This document shows positions 1 through 8,415 of a DNA stretch of 64,000 bases, one piece after another. Both the position numbers and the translations under genes were made by a program. Every line of letters starts with the position of its first letter. Position 1 is the stretch's first letter. Location of the stretch: the NCBI GenBank assembly GCA_028865545.1, contig JAGWJY010000007.1, positions 33,409 through 97,408 of the forward strand, given 5' to 3'. The notes beneath the pieces were generated by a model. It searched no databases. It was not told the DNA's origin and saw only the letters and a list, made by a program, of their open reading frames with translations. The stretch is from Alphaproteobacteria bacterium (GTDB lineage Bacteria; Pseudomonadota; Alphaproteobacteria; Micropepsales; Micropepsaceae).

Positions 1-1
1 T

Positions 2-148
2 TCGACCTTCAAGGTTGGTGCGGAAGTCCCGCTGGTCGAGAAGCTCTCTTTCTTGCTCGACTACCAGCATGTCGACAGCAATTCGAACCTACCGAGCGCC
101 AAATATACCGAGAACGTGATCAGCGGTGCTTTGAGGTACGACTTCTAG
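2..148 (+). CDS. C-terminal fragment of an outer-membrane beta-barrel protein
   Basis: The reading frame is open from the left edge and stops with TAG at 146-148, giving the last 48 residues of a protein that begins outside the window. The fragment has alternating polar and hydrophobic stretches and ends in LRYDF, a terminal aromatic strand typical of outer-membrane barrels recognised by the BAM machinery. The family cannot be named from this fragment. Function is unknown beyond probable outer-membrane location. Confidence 0.55.
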   Translation, partial: STFKVGAEVPLVEKLSFLLDYQHVDSNSNLPSAKYTENVISGALRYDF

Positions 149-740
149 GAGACCTTTCAAATTATCCGCGCGAACTGCGTTTCGCACGGACCGGCGCCCA
201 GCCGTGGGCACTTCTCTTTGCTCTTGGCTGGCCGACGACCCTGCATCGTGCTTCGCGCGGCATAATCGGGCGAGATCGGCAACGCCGATGGCTGCGGTGA
301 CTCGATAGGTCACTTCGTGCGAGGGACCGCCCATAATGCGGAACCCAACAATACGTCGGCTTTTCGCACGTATATTCCCAACCTCACAGTTACAGTTCAG
401 CCCGCAGTCTCATCTTGCCCGGCACACGAGTTCCTTAGTCCATATCGCGCCGCTCACGCATGCTCACATTTTTCAGTGGCTTGTCGAGTTTTACATCTGG
501 GCAAGCAACTCCTGGTTGGGTTTTGCGTTCGCTGGGTTGTGTCGCGCGGATGTGGGCTGAGGATCAAACTTGCCGAACGCCAGCAGTCTATAGCTAGCAT
601 GTCACCTTGGGATTCGGGGTTGGAACCGGCGCATCGGCATCTCGTTGCGACCGGCGCTCAGATTGATCCGGACCTCGAAGCAGCCTAGCGTCAGGCCGTG
701 GAGTGACGTGGTGCGTCTGTTGGAGCAGGGCCAAAGCGTC
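149..740. other. intergenic stretch without a convincing gene
   Basis: About 590 bases between the barrel fragment and the PAS protein. Short frames on both strands lack ribosome-binding sites and recognisable protein character. I see no tRNA, repeat or terminator here. Confidence 0.5.
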
Positions 741-1247
741 ATGAGTTATCAAGAATTCGAACAGAGCATCGTCGCACCGGCGCTAAAACAAGTCGCGCGG
801 CACTGGAACGACGTGCGCGGTTCTCGGATCATGCCAGGCTGGACAGATATCCGGCCCTCGCAAATTACCGCGCAGCTTCCGATTATCTGGTCCTACAGAT
901 ATGACCGGGTGGCCGACGCATTCACAGGGCGGCTCGCCGGCGATCAGATCGAACAAATATTCGGTAAGAATTTCCGGGGATCGCCGATGAGCACACTGTA
1001 CCCGGCCGATGAATTCCCCAGACTGTTTGCGCGGTCCAAACGTCTCGTGTGCGAGCCGGCGCTGTACTGGGGGGAGGGTATGGTCTTCAAGCATGTGGAC
1101 CATTACGGCCACGGCGAGCGGATTATGATGCCGCTGGCGGACGACGGCGTCCTGGGTGACGGAATATTGGGTGCAACCCAGTATCAGTCATTTAGAGGTG
1201 TGCGCAGAACGGACATTCCAGAGCATGAAAGATGGTTCACGCTGTAG
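741..1247 (+). CDS. PAS-domain protein (PAS_5-like)
   Basis: 168 residues from ATG 741. An upstream ATG at 645 is open but would add an uncharacteristic arginine-rich leader. The region reading RHWNDVRGSRIMPGWTDIRP followed by a PAS-like beta core (FTGRLAGDQIEQIFGKNFRG) resembles the alphaproteobacterial single-PAS family in which a DIRP-type motif opens the domain. There is no kinase, cyclase or output domain, so it is probably a sensory or partner protein of unknown ligand, acting in the cytoplasm. It stands alone, with no neighbour on the same strand close enough for an operon. Family assignment is from motif memory; the role is not inferable. Confidence 0.7.
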   Translation: MSYQEFEQSIVAPALKQVARHWNDVRGSRIMPGWTDIRPSQITAQLPIIWSYRYDRVADAFTGRLAGDQIEQIFGKNFRGSPMSTLYPADEFPRLFARSKRLVCEPALYWGEGMVFKHVDHYGHGERIMMPLADDGVLGDGILGATQYQSFRGVRRTDIPEHERWFTL

Positions 1248-1515
1248 GCGCAGACCCTCAGGCATCAAATGAACGAATGTAAGTAAGATATTGTAATTTA
1301 TATATTATTGTCAAATGGTCGGATTGGCGATCCCACCTCTCGCGTTCGATGGCTCCGTTTCAGGGTTCAGCCGGTTATCCGTCGAATTTTCGTTTGGCGC
1401 CGCGGCGTGGTATCAGTTCCGAAGCGCAATGTTGCGCGTTTCTCGTTCGCACAGATGAATTGCCTCCGGCCCGCGACAAGCGTTCCGGGTTCTAGACACT
1501 TGATGAAAGAGGTTT

Positions 1516-1791
1516 ATGTCCAGCTCCAACGATAAATCCGACTCCGCCCGCAAACGCGCACAGAACCATTTTGCCGCCTCTGAACAGCGCGACACGCTGG
1601 TGCGTAAGGAAATTGAAAAAGAACGCGCCGCCAGCATCGCGAAGATCGAGAAGCTGCGCAGTTTGCGTCTCGCCAAGGAAGCGGCCGACGAAGTGGAAGC
1701 TGAGAAGCTGGCGGCAGAGAAGAAAGCTGAAAACAGCGCAAAAGCGGCGCGCAAGCAGGCATCGCGCAAGAAGCAGCCCACGACGGGTTGA
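1516..1791 (+). CDS. small highly charged coiled-coil protein
   Basis: 91 residues, starting at ATG 1516 behind AGAGG at 1506-1510. Almost the whole protein is Lys/Glu/Ala-rich with heptad-like spacing, so it should form a long helix or coiled coil. The C-terminus is very basic (KAARKQASRKKQ). There are no membrane segments or enzyme motifs. I do not recognise a named family; similar short charged proteins are common in alphaproteobacteria. It precedes the ClpP-like gene by about 220 bases and is probably independent. Confidence 0.65.
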   Translation: MSSSNDKSDSARKRAQNHFAASEQRDTLVRKEIEKERAASIAKIEKLRSLRLAKEAADEVEAEKLAAEKKAENSAKAARKQASRKKQPTTG

Positions 1792-2015
1792 GCAGGTTTC
1801 CGGAAACATGATCGTGCGGCACCGTGGTGCTCCCGGGCTTCCCGGAGTGGGGACCGGCAGCCGCATTTTTACCTGCCCAATCAGCCGCCTTTTGGCTTAT
1901 AAGCCCGGTCGAAAGGCCGGTCGGGCCCGTCATGTTAACGCGCCTTAAGCACATGGACGGCAAGCTCGGCTCGGCTAGTATGCCCTCAGATTCTTTCCCT
2001 GCTACAGGAGTGCCT

Positions 2016-2615
2016 ATGTTCCGCCTCGACGAAGATGACGACGACAAGAAGCAGATCGAGCTGCCGGAATCGCAGTCGTCTCCGGTACAAAAAGCATTAT
2101 TTAAATCACGCACCGTGCTGATCTTCGGCGATGTGGACATGAAAATGGCCGAGCGGGTAAGCGGACAGTTGCTCGCCTACGCCGCGGAAGGCGACGGCGA
2201 TATCCGCGTCATCGTCAATTCGCCGGGCGGCCACGTCGAGTCGGGCGACACGATCCACGATATGATCCGCTTCGTCGGTCCGCGGGTGAAGATGATCGGA
2301 ACGGGCTGGGTCGCCAGCGCCGGCGCCCACATCTATCTCGGCGCGGCGAAGGAAAACCGTTACTGCCTGCCCAATACGCGCTTCCTCCTGCATCAGCCCT
2401 TGGGCGGCGTACGCGGTCAGGCTTCGGATATTTCCATCGAAGCCGAAGAGATCATCAAAATGCGCGAGCGGCTGAACCGGATTATAGCGCGCGAGACAGG
2501 CCAGTCCTTCGAGAAGGTCGTCGCCGATACGGAACGCAATTTCTGGATGGGCGCCGAGGAAGCGAAGGCTTATGGGCTGGTTGCCAAGATCGTCGCGAGC
2601 ATGAGCGAGGTGTGA
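2016..2615 (+). CDS. ClpP-family serine protease
   Basis: 199 residues from ATG 2016, chosen because AGGAG lies at 2006-2010; the frame is open further upstream but without a ribosome-binding site. The fold is that of Clp protease proteolytic subunits: NSPGG near residues 68-72, catalytic Ser101 in VASAGA, His126 in LLHQPLGG and Asp171 in VADTERN. All three triad residues are therefore present. The acidic N-terminus (DEDDDDKK) is unlike standard ClpP, and the nucleophile motif (TGWVASAGA) is a variant, so this looks like an auxiliary ClpP paralogue rather than the main housekeeping copy. It overlaps the downstream glycosidase start by 4 bases. Confidence 0.88.
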   Translation: MFRLDEDDDDKKQIELPESQSSPVQKALFKSRTVLIFGDVDMKMAERVSGQLLAYAAEGDGDIRVIVNSPGGHVESGDTIHDMIRFVGPRVKMIGTGWVASAGAHIYLGAAKENRYCLPNTRFLLHQPLGGVRGQASDISIEAEEIIKMRERLNRIIARETGQSFEKVVADTERNFWMGAEEAKAYGLVAKIVASMSEV

Positions 2616-4216
2616 GTAATACCGTGGCCTGGTGGCGGGGGGCGGTTGTCTATCAGGTCTATATTCGCAGCTTCTGCGACAGCAACGGCGACGGGCAGGG
2701 CGATTTCGCCGGGCTGATCGGCAAGCTGGACTACATCGCGGGGCTGGGCGTCGATGCGATCTGGTTGTCGCCGATCCATCCGTCGCCCAACCGCGATTGG
2801 GGCTATGACGTTTCCGACTACCAAGACGTCCATCCCGACTACGGCACGTTGGCCGATTTCGACGCGCTGCTCAAAGCCGCCCATGCGCGCGGGCTGAAAA
2901 TCCTCATCGACGAAGTGCTATGCCATACGTCGGACGAACACACCTGGTTTGCCGATAGTCGCAGCAAAGGCGCTAAGTCCGACTGGTATGTGTGGGCCGA
3001 TCCCAAGGCGGACGGCACGGCGCCCAACAACTGGCTGTCGGCATTCGGCGGCCCGGCCTGGTCGTATCAGCCAGGCCGCCGCCAGCACTACCACCACAAA
3101 TTCCTGCGCCAGCAACCCAAGCTGAACTGGCACAACAAGGACGCCAAGTCGGCGGCGCTTGCGGTGCTCGATTTTTGGCTCAAGCGCGGCGCGGACGGTT
3201 TCCGGCTGGATGTGGCGAATGCCTATGTTCACGACAAAACCTTGGCCGACAACGAGGCCGTTCCTTTCGGCGAACGCACTCCAGCGGTCTGGGCGGACGC
3301 CGCCAATCTGCAGCACCATTTCCACGACAGCAATCTGCCCGAAAACATCGCCTGCCTCGACGAAATCCGCCGGACGGTGGAGCGACACGCCGACCGTTTC
3401 GTCTTCGGCGAATTCTCCGAAGGTTTCGAGCGTTCCGGCGCCTATGCCGCGCCCGACGAGGGACTGCACGCCGGCTATACGTTCTTCATGCTGCGCGCTC
3501 ACGAACTGGGAGCGAAATTCATCAAGGACAATTTCGCCGAGCTGGCGCGCCATCCGCGCCATTGGCCCTGCGTATCGTTTTGCAACCACGACATCGTGCG
3601 CACAGTGACGCGCTTCGGCGGCGGTCCGGACGGCGATCCGGCGCTGGCCAAGCTGATGCTGGCGCTGCTCCTGTCCATCAAAGGCACGGTATTGATGTAC
3701 CAGGGCGAGGAATTGGGTTTGCCGGAAGTCGATCTGCGGCGCGATCAGCTCAAGGACCCCGTCGGTGATCTCTACTACCCGCTGTTCAAGGGGCGCGATG
3801 GCTGCCGCACGCCCATGCCGTGGGACGCCGAGGCGCCCAATCTGGGCTTTACGTCAGGTACACCATGGCTGCCGCCCGGGCCGTCGCATCGGGCGTTGGC
3901 CGTCTCCAAGCAGAATGCCGACACCGGATCGGTGCTGCACTTCGCGAAACGCTTCCTGGCGCAGCGCAAGGACAGTGCGGCGCTACGCCTCGGCGAGATG
4001 GTGTTTGGCGATGCGCCGGACCCGGTTCTTTCTTTCCAGCGCATCTCCGGAGAGGACCGGGTGCTCTGCATATTCAATATGAGCCGCGAGCAGGTCGTGT
4101 TTCGCGACAAGGCCATCTCCAATGCGATCCCTGTGGACTGGGGATGCGGCGGGGCAAAGATAAACGGCGACGAACTAGCCTTGGCTCCCTTGTCCGCCTG
4201 GTTCGCGCGTATCTGA
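2612..4216 (+). CDS. GH13 alpha-glucosidase / oligo-1,6-glucosidase
   Basis: 534 residues from GTG 2612. The GTG overlaps the TGA of the upstream ClpP-like gene (GTGA), and GAGCGAGG just upstream can act as ribosome-binding site, so translation is probably coupled. Conserved GH13 regions are all visible: region I near residues 100-105, nucleophile Asp200 in GADGFRLD, acid/base Glu267 in FVFGE, and transition-state Asp327 in FCNHD. There is no signal peptide, so it acts in the cytoplasm on maltose- or isomaltose-type oligosaccharides. Exact specificity cannot be read. The 3' end overlaps the convergent NifU-like gene by 42 bases. Confidence 0.92.
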   Translation: MSNTVAWWRGAVVYQVYIRSFCDSNGDGQGDFAGLIGKLDYIAGLGVDAIWLSPIHPSPNRDWGYDVSDYQDVHPDYGTLADFDALLKAAHARGLKILIDEVLCHTSDEHTWFADSRSKGAKSDWYVWADPKADGTAPNNWLSAFGGPAWSYQPGRRQHYHHKFLRQQPKLNWHNKDAKSAALAVLDFWLKRGADGFRLDVANAYVHDKTLADNEAVPFGERTPAVWADAANLQHHFHDSNLPENIACLDEIRRTVERHADRFVFGEFSEGFERSGAYAAPDEGLHAGYTFFMLRAHELGAKFIKDNFAELARHPRHWPCVSFCNHDIVRTVTRFGGGPDGDPALAKLMLALLLSIKGTVLMYQGEELGLPEVDLRRDQLKDPVGDLYYPLFKGRDGCRTPMPWDAEAPNLGFTSGTPWLPPGPSHRALAVSKQNADTGSVLHFAKRFLAQRKDSAALRLGEMVFGDAPDPVLSFQRISGEDRVLCIFNMSREQVVFRDKAISNAIPVDWGCGGAKINGDELALAPLSAWFARI

Positions 4217-4627
4217 ATTTTCAAAAGCCTTGAGCGCGGCCTCGATCGGGAGAAGCACGCATTTGCGCCGGTTCGCATAGTGAGCCGCGTCGCGTAGGAC
4301 GGCGTAAGCGCCAAAGGGCGAAGACGGCTGGCCGCGGCCCTCGAACATGTCCGTCATCTCGACCTTGAGTTTCACCAGGTCGTCATAGGTGTGGCCGGGA
4401 AGGGCGGCTCCCAGAATGGAGGCGGAAGCCTGGGCCAGCACGCACGCTTTCGTGTCATGCGCCATCGCCGCGACGCGGCCGTCCACGATGCGCATATCAA
4501 TCGTCGAACGGTCGCCGCAGGCTGGGTTATGTGCGCTATAGCTGCCGTCAGGCGCGGAAAGACGTCCGGCGCCGGCCGCTTCGGCGGCCAGCCTCAAGAC
4601 GTCCTTGGTGTACAAAGCATCGCTCAT
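4175..4627 (-). CDS. NifU/IscU-like iron-sulfur scaffold protein
   Basis: 150 residues. The pattern HNPACGDRSTIDMRI, then AMAHDTKACVLAQASASIL, matches the IscU/SufU scaffold fold with its first two cysteines in the usual places. A late Cys in NRRKCVLLPIEA fits the third ligand. Such scaffolds assemble [2Fe-2S] or [4Fe-4S] clusters before transfer. Its start overlaps the end of the MocA-like gene by 4 bases, making it the last gene of the response regulator-kinase-MocA-NifU transcription unit. Pairing a cluster scaffold with a molybdopterin nucleotidyltransferase suggests a role in maturing Mo/Fe-S hydroxylases, which is inference from context. Confidence 0.85.
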   Translation of the reverse strand: MSDALYTKDVLRLAAEAAGAGRLSAPDGSYSAHNPACGDRSTIDMRIVDGRVAAMAHDTKACVLAQASASILGAALPGHTYDDLVKLKVEMTDMFEGRGQPSSPFGAYAVLRDAAHYANRRKCVLLPIEAALKAFENSDTREPGGQGSQG

Positions 4628-5241
4628 ACCGGTTTATATGCCGCCATGGCCTCGGGCGTGTCGATGTCGAAAAACGGGCCGTCGTCCATCGCCGGAAATT
4701 CCCAAACCAAATCCCGGTGCGCGTCCAGGAGGGCCTTCGCTCCCGTATCGCCTTCCAGCGCCAGAATCTCGGGAAAGAAACGCCTGGCCCAAAGGACCGG
4801 GTTTCCGCGTCGACCGTTGGCGACGGGCGCGCAGATGGCGCGTCCCCGCTCAGGGGCAAAAGCGGCAATCAAGGCGTCGATCAGCGTTGGCGTAACCCTC
4901 GGCATGTCAGCGAGCAGGATGGCGGCCCCGGCGCAATCTCCCGGCAACGCCCTCAGACCGCACTTGAGCGATGTACTTAAACCCACTGAAAAATCAGAAT
5001 TGTTTGCGAATTGAACGTCGAGATCGCGAAGCGCCTTTTGGACTTCCTCACCAGAGTTTCCGGTGACAACAATGACGGGCTTAGCCCGGCTGGCGACGGC
5101 GGCTTCCACGGCATGGCGGACCAGCGGCTTGCCGGCCAGCGGGATCAACAACTTGTTTGCGCCCATTCGCAATGACAGCCCCGCGGCGAGAACGACGGCG
5201 CCGATCTTGGGCTCATAGGACACTGGGCTGCTCAAAAACAC
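4624..5241 (-). CDS. mocA: MocA/MobA-like molybdopterin nucleotidyltransferase
   Basis: 205 residues. The N-terminal AVVLAAGLSLRMGANKLL is the nucleotide-binding signature of MobA-like NTP transferases (residues about 15-32), followed by LLADMPRV, the metal-binding aspartate motif. MocA attaches CMP to molybdopterin for xanthine-dehydrogenase-type enzymes; a related protein could use another nucleotide. It lies 15 bases after the histidine kinase gene and overlaps the NifU-like gene by 4 bases, so it is co-transcribed with both. XdhC and CoxG genes 3-5 kb away support the MocA reading over MobA. Confidence 0.85.
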   Translation of the reverse strand: MFLSSPVSYEPKIGAVVLAAGLSLRMGANKLLIPLAGKPLVRHAVEAAVASRAKPVIVVTGNSGEEVQKALRDLDVQFANNSDFSVGLSTSLKCGLRALPGDCAGAAILLADMPRVTPTLIDALIAAFAPERGRAICAPVANGRRGNPVLWARRFFPEILALEGDTGAKALLDAHRDLVWEFPAMDDGPFFDIDTPEAMAAYKPV

Positions 5242-5256
5242 TCCCTGACCGGCGCC

Positions 5257-6612
5257 CTAGGCAACAGCCACCTCACGCGGCAGCCGCATGCGGACGCGCA
5301 GCCCTCCTTGGGTGCGGTTCTCCATCACAACCGCGCCGCCATGGCCCTCCGCTATGGCTTTGACCAGCGTGAGCCCCAGTCCCGAGCCGCCCGTCTCAAG
5401 ATTGCGCGAGCTCTCAAGCCGGACAAAGGGCTCGAAGACGCGAACGCGGTCTCCTTCAGCGATGCCGGGCCCCTCATCGTCAACGACGATTTCATAGGCC
5501 TTTGTCGTCTCTTCAATCGCCACATCCGCCTTTTTTCCATAGGCCACGGCGTTCTCGACGAGGTTGCGGACCGCGCGGCGGATTTCGTTCGCCCGGCAAC
5601 AGATGGGAGCAGGCTCGTGTCCCCTCCATTCGACCGGCTCGCCCAAGTCGTCGAGATCTGCGCAGACACTTTCCACCAGAGCTGCCAGATCGACCTGTCG
5701 GCGCACCTCACCGCCAGTGCCGCGGGCAGCGGAAAGAACGGCCTCTGTCAGGTCCTGCAGCTCATCGAGGTTCTTTTGCAGGCGCTCGCGCAACTCCGGT
5801 TCGTCAACGAACTCGATGTTTATCCGCATGGCCGTGATCGGCGTCCGCAGATCGTGACCAACCGCCGACAGAAGCTGGCGCTGGCTTTCGAGCGTGCGTG
5901 TTACCTGATCGGTCATCGCATTGAAGGCGATGGCGGCATTGCGCACATCGTCAGGTCCGACTTCGGGCACCCGCGGCGCGGCGCCGCCACGGGCCGCCAC
6001 CGATGCGGCATCGGCAAGTTTGGACAAAGGTCGCGCCACGCGGCGGGCGATGTAGGCGGCGGCCGCCGACGCGACAATGATTGCGACAATGGCTGCCAGC
6101 GAAATCTCCGCCGGCCACGGCGGCGGAGGGGGGCGAAAGAACGTCGCGACGAGCTGTGTGTTCCGCACAACCGGGATTGTCATCTCGATGGCGGTGCCCT
6201 CCCTTGGAGGGTGATGTTTATGCTCCAACTTATCGTCCGACGTTTCATCCCGAAAACGCACGGTCACCGGTAGTTTCGCGACCTTGGGCGACAGCATGGC
6301 CTTCAGCCTGTTGGCCAGCTTCTCTTCGTCGGCATTCATCGACTGCGGAATGTCTTTGCCGGCGTGAAGTTCGAAGTGCCAGACATTGCTGGTCAGAGCG
6401 TGCGCGGCCGTGTCGCGCGCCTTTGGCGGGATGGAGCTCATCAGTGTGGCGATGGACCCCGCGCGGTCCAGCAGGCGCTCGGTGAGCGCATTCTCATTGA
6501 GCTTCTCGCTGCCCAGCTCGAACCAGAAGGCAACGGCGACGTTGGAAAGGAACACCGCCACAGCCGTGACGATGATAAGCTGCATCCCGAGCGTACGAGG
6601 CCACACCTTCAT
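5257..6612 (-). CDS. sensor histidine kinase (EnvZ-like)
   Basis: 451 residues from ATG 6612, which overlaps the stop of the response-regulator gene as ATGA. The order is: transmembrane segment at about 10-30, periplasmic domain to about 165 with a PPPPPW run, second transmembrane segment at about 169-190, HAMP, phospho-acceptor His253 in SAVGHDLRTP, then an ATPase domain with NLVENAVAYG, DDEGPGI and GSGLGLTL. This is a complete membrane-bound class I kinase whose partner is the overlapping regulator. The stimulus is unknown; the flanking EF-hand and MocA/NifU genes offer context only. The frame is open upstream to 6906, but that part overlaps the regulator gene. Confidence 0.93.
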   Translation of the reverse strand: MKVWPRTLGMQLIIVTAVAVFLSNVAVAFWFELGSEKLNENALTERLLDRAGSIATLMSSIPPKARDTAAHALTSNVWHFELHAGKDIPQSMNADEEKLANRLKAMLSPKVAKLPVTVRFRDETSDDKLEHKHHPPREGTAIEMTIPVVRNTQLVATFFRPPPPPWPAEISLAAIVAIIVASAAAAYIARRVARPLSKLADAASVAARGGAAPRVPEVGPDDVRNAAIAFNAMTDQVTRTLESQRQLLSAVGHDLRTPITAMRINIEFVDEPELRERLQKNLDELQDLTEAVLSAARGTGGEVRRQVDLAALVESVCADLDDLGEPVEWRGHEPAPICCRANEIRRAVRNLVENAVAYGKKADVAIEETTKAYEIVVDDEGPGIAEGDRVRVFEPFVRLESSRNLETGGSGLGLTLVKAIAEGHGGAVVMENRTQGGLRVRMRLPREVAVA

Positions 6613-7337
6613 TCCGTCACCGGGTCCATCGCGAAGATGTAGCCTCCGCCCCACACGGTTTTTATGTAGCGCGGGCTCTTGGGGTCCGGTTCGATCTTTT
6701 TGCGCAGCCGGCTGACGTGATTGTCGATCGAGCGGTCGAAGAGATCGGCGTCTCGGCCTTTGGTGAGATCCAGCAACTGGTTGCGCGTCAACGCAATCTT
6801 TGGCCGTTCGAGCAGGGCGGCCAGCAATCTGAATTCCCCGCTTGAGAGCGGCATGGCGATGCCGTCCGGCCCGATCAACTCGCGTTGGCCGGTGTCCAGC
6901 ATCCAATCGCCGAAGCGGATGCGTGCGGCGGATGGCGGCTTCTGTCGCGGTGGCAGCGCTTGTGTCCGCCGCAAGACAGCGGCGATCCGCGCGATCAACT
7001 CACGGGGGCTGAAGGGCTTGGGAATGTAGTCGTCCGCTCCCATTTCCAAGCCGATGATACGGTCCACTTCTTCGCCACGTGCGGTCAGCAAGATCACCGG
7101 CGTTTGCGAAGTCTCGCGGATCGAACGGCAAAGGCTCAGCCCATCTTCACCGGGCATCATGATATCGAGGACGACAAGGTCGATGGCCGCGCCTTTCATC
7201 ACCTTGCGTGCGCCGGATGCGTCGGGAGCCGTGGTGGCGCGATAACCGTGCTCGCGCAAATACCGGGCGAGCGGTTCGCGAATGTCGCGCGCATCCTCGA
7301 CCACCAAAATGTGCGGCTTCGATTCGTCTTTCGTCAT
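6609..7337 (-). CDS. OmpR-family response regulator
   Basis: 242 residues from ATG 7337; an in-frame ATG at 7355 would add six residues and cannot be excluded. The receiver domain has acidic residues near 15, phospho-acceptor Asp58 in VVLDIMMPGEDG and the conserved Lys in YIPKPFSP. The C-terminal winged helix ends with the usual RSIDNHVSRLRKKIE and TVWGGGYIF. It starts an operon with the kinase, mocA-like and NifU-like genes. The divergent EF-hand gene begins 184 bases away, and the shared gap carries an inverted repeat that may be its operator. Confidence 0.94.
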   Translation of the reverse strand: MTKDESKPHILVVEDARDIREPLARYLREHGYRATTAPDASGARKVMKGAAIDLVVLDIMMPGEDGLSLCRSIRETSQTPVILLTARGEEVDRIIGLEMGADDYIPKPFSPRELIARIAAVLRRTQALPPRQKPPSAARIRFGDWMLDTGQRELIGPDGIAMPLSSGEFRLLAALLERPKIALTRNQLLDLTKGRDADLFDRSIDNHVSRLRKKIEPDPKSPRYIKTVWGGGYIFAMDPVTE

Positions 7338-7401
7338 AGCTGGAAATTCTAGCATGCCCCACTGTGCGGCGTCCGCTAATGCCTCGCAAACCCTTATTTG
7401 C

Positions 7402-7469
7402 CGCAAAGTTTGTCGACCGGAAGGCGGACCATAAACTTTGCGACGACTACTTTTTGTTCTGGCAAAGTT
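7402..7469. promoter_or_regulatory. inverted and direct repeat of GCAAAGTT, candidate regulator operator
   Basis: CGCAAAGTTT at 7402-7411 is matched perfectly in inverse by AAACTTTGCG at 7433-7442, and a third half-site GCAAAGTT occurs at 7462-7469. The cluster lies between the divergent response-regulator and EF-hand genes. OmpR-type regulators bind repeated half-sites, so this is the natural candidate operator. Binding is inferred, not shown. Confidence 0.5.
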
Positions 7470-7521
7470 CCGCCACGGCAGGCCACCTATTTGGCAGGCG
7501 CGTATTGGAGGAGATTCTTTC

Positions 7522-8415
7522 ATGAATAAGAGCTTCAAGATCGCCCTGCTTTTGGGGGCAGTGACCGTTTTCACCGGTGTCGCACTTGCGCAAATGGAAG
7601 CGCCGCCGCCGCCCGACGGACCGATGCAGGGTCTGATGCGCGGACAAGGACGCTTGGCGGATAGGCTCTTGCGCAGTTTCGACAGCAATCACGACGGCCA
7701 GATCAGCCATAGCGAGATGAACAACGCCATCGGGACACGGTTCGCACGGGCCACGCGCGGTGCATCGACCATGACCGTGGAACAGTTCGTAGCGCTTCAT
7801 TCCACAGCGTTCCGTCAGCATGCCGGCGAGATGTTCAAACGAGTTGACTGGAACGGCGACGGCAAGGTGACGCTTGCAGATTATGCGGCGCCGCAGCATG
7901 CGCGTTTCATGATGATGGACCGCGATGGTTCGGGAACGATTTCCTGCGCGCCATCCGCCGACGTCGCTTATCGCCCCACGGCGAATTCGAAACCGTCCGG
8001 CAGGAACGGCGTTCGGCGCGGGCGCATGTCGGCGAGCGCGCGCAGCGGCTTTGCGCTGGCCAGATTTTGTGCCGACAATGATTTGAACAAGGACGGAAAT
8101 GTTACGCGGGCGGAATTCGACAGCGCCATTGCCAAGCGTTTTTCCGCCGCGGCGCGCGGCGCGGCGACCATGACCGCCGACCAGTACGTCAGCGACGAAG
8201 CGTTGCGCTTTGCGGACCGGGAGACGCGAGCGTTCAAGCGGTTGGACAAAAACGGCGACGGCAGGCTCACAGTCGTTGAATTCGCCGCCAACGATCTCAG
8301 GCTTTTTGCACGCATGGACAAAAATAAGGACGGCATAATCGAGGCAAATGAACTTCAGCCACGGTTTCAGGCCAGACGGGATCGCGGCAATCGCGCGACG
8401 CCGCGTTACGACTGA
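7522..8415 (+). CDS. secreted EF-hand calcium-binding protein
   Basis: 297 residues from ATG 7522, with GGAGGAG at about 7507-7513 as ribosome-binding site. A signal peptide is clear (hydrophobic core then VALAQ, cleavage near residue 24). Six EF-hand-like loops follow. Five are canonical: DSNHDGQISHSE from residue 54, DWNGDGKVTLAD, DLNKDGNVTRAE, DKNGDGRLTVVE and DKNKDGIIEANE. The third (DRDGSGTISCAP) lacks the terminal acidic residue. The protein is expected to be periplasmic or extracellular and to bind calcium. It is divergent from the two-component operon and may be its target. Its end overlaps the convergent xdhC by 10 bases. Confidence 0.88.
   Translation: MNKSFKIALLLGAVTVFTGVALAQMEAPPPPDGPMQGLMRGQGRLADRLLRSFDSNHDGQISHSEMNNAIGTRFARATRGASTMTVEQFVALHSTAFRQHAGEMFKRVDWNGDGKVTLADYAAPQHARFMMMDRDGSGTISCAPSADVAYRPTANSKPSGRNGVRRGRMSASARSGFALARFCADNDLNKDGNVTRAEFDSAIAKRFSAAARGAATMTADQYVSDEALRFADRETRAFKRLDKNGDGRLTVVEFAANDLRLFARMDKNKDGIIEANELQPRFQARRDRGNRATPRYD

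Noticed and set aside
317..688. Possible small genes between the barrel fragment and the PAS protein
   Set aside because: No ribosome-binding site, family resemblance or consistent codon use.
1824..2015. Upstream extension of the ClpP-like gene
   Set aside because: The added 64 residues have no protease character and no ribosome-binding site, while AGGAG precedes ATG 2016.
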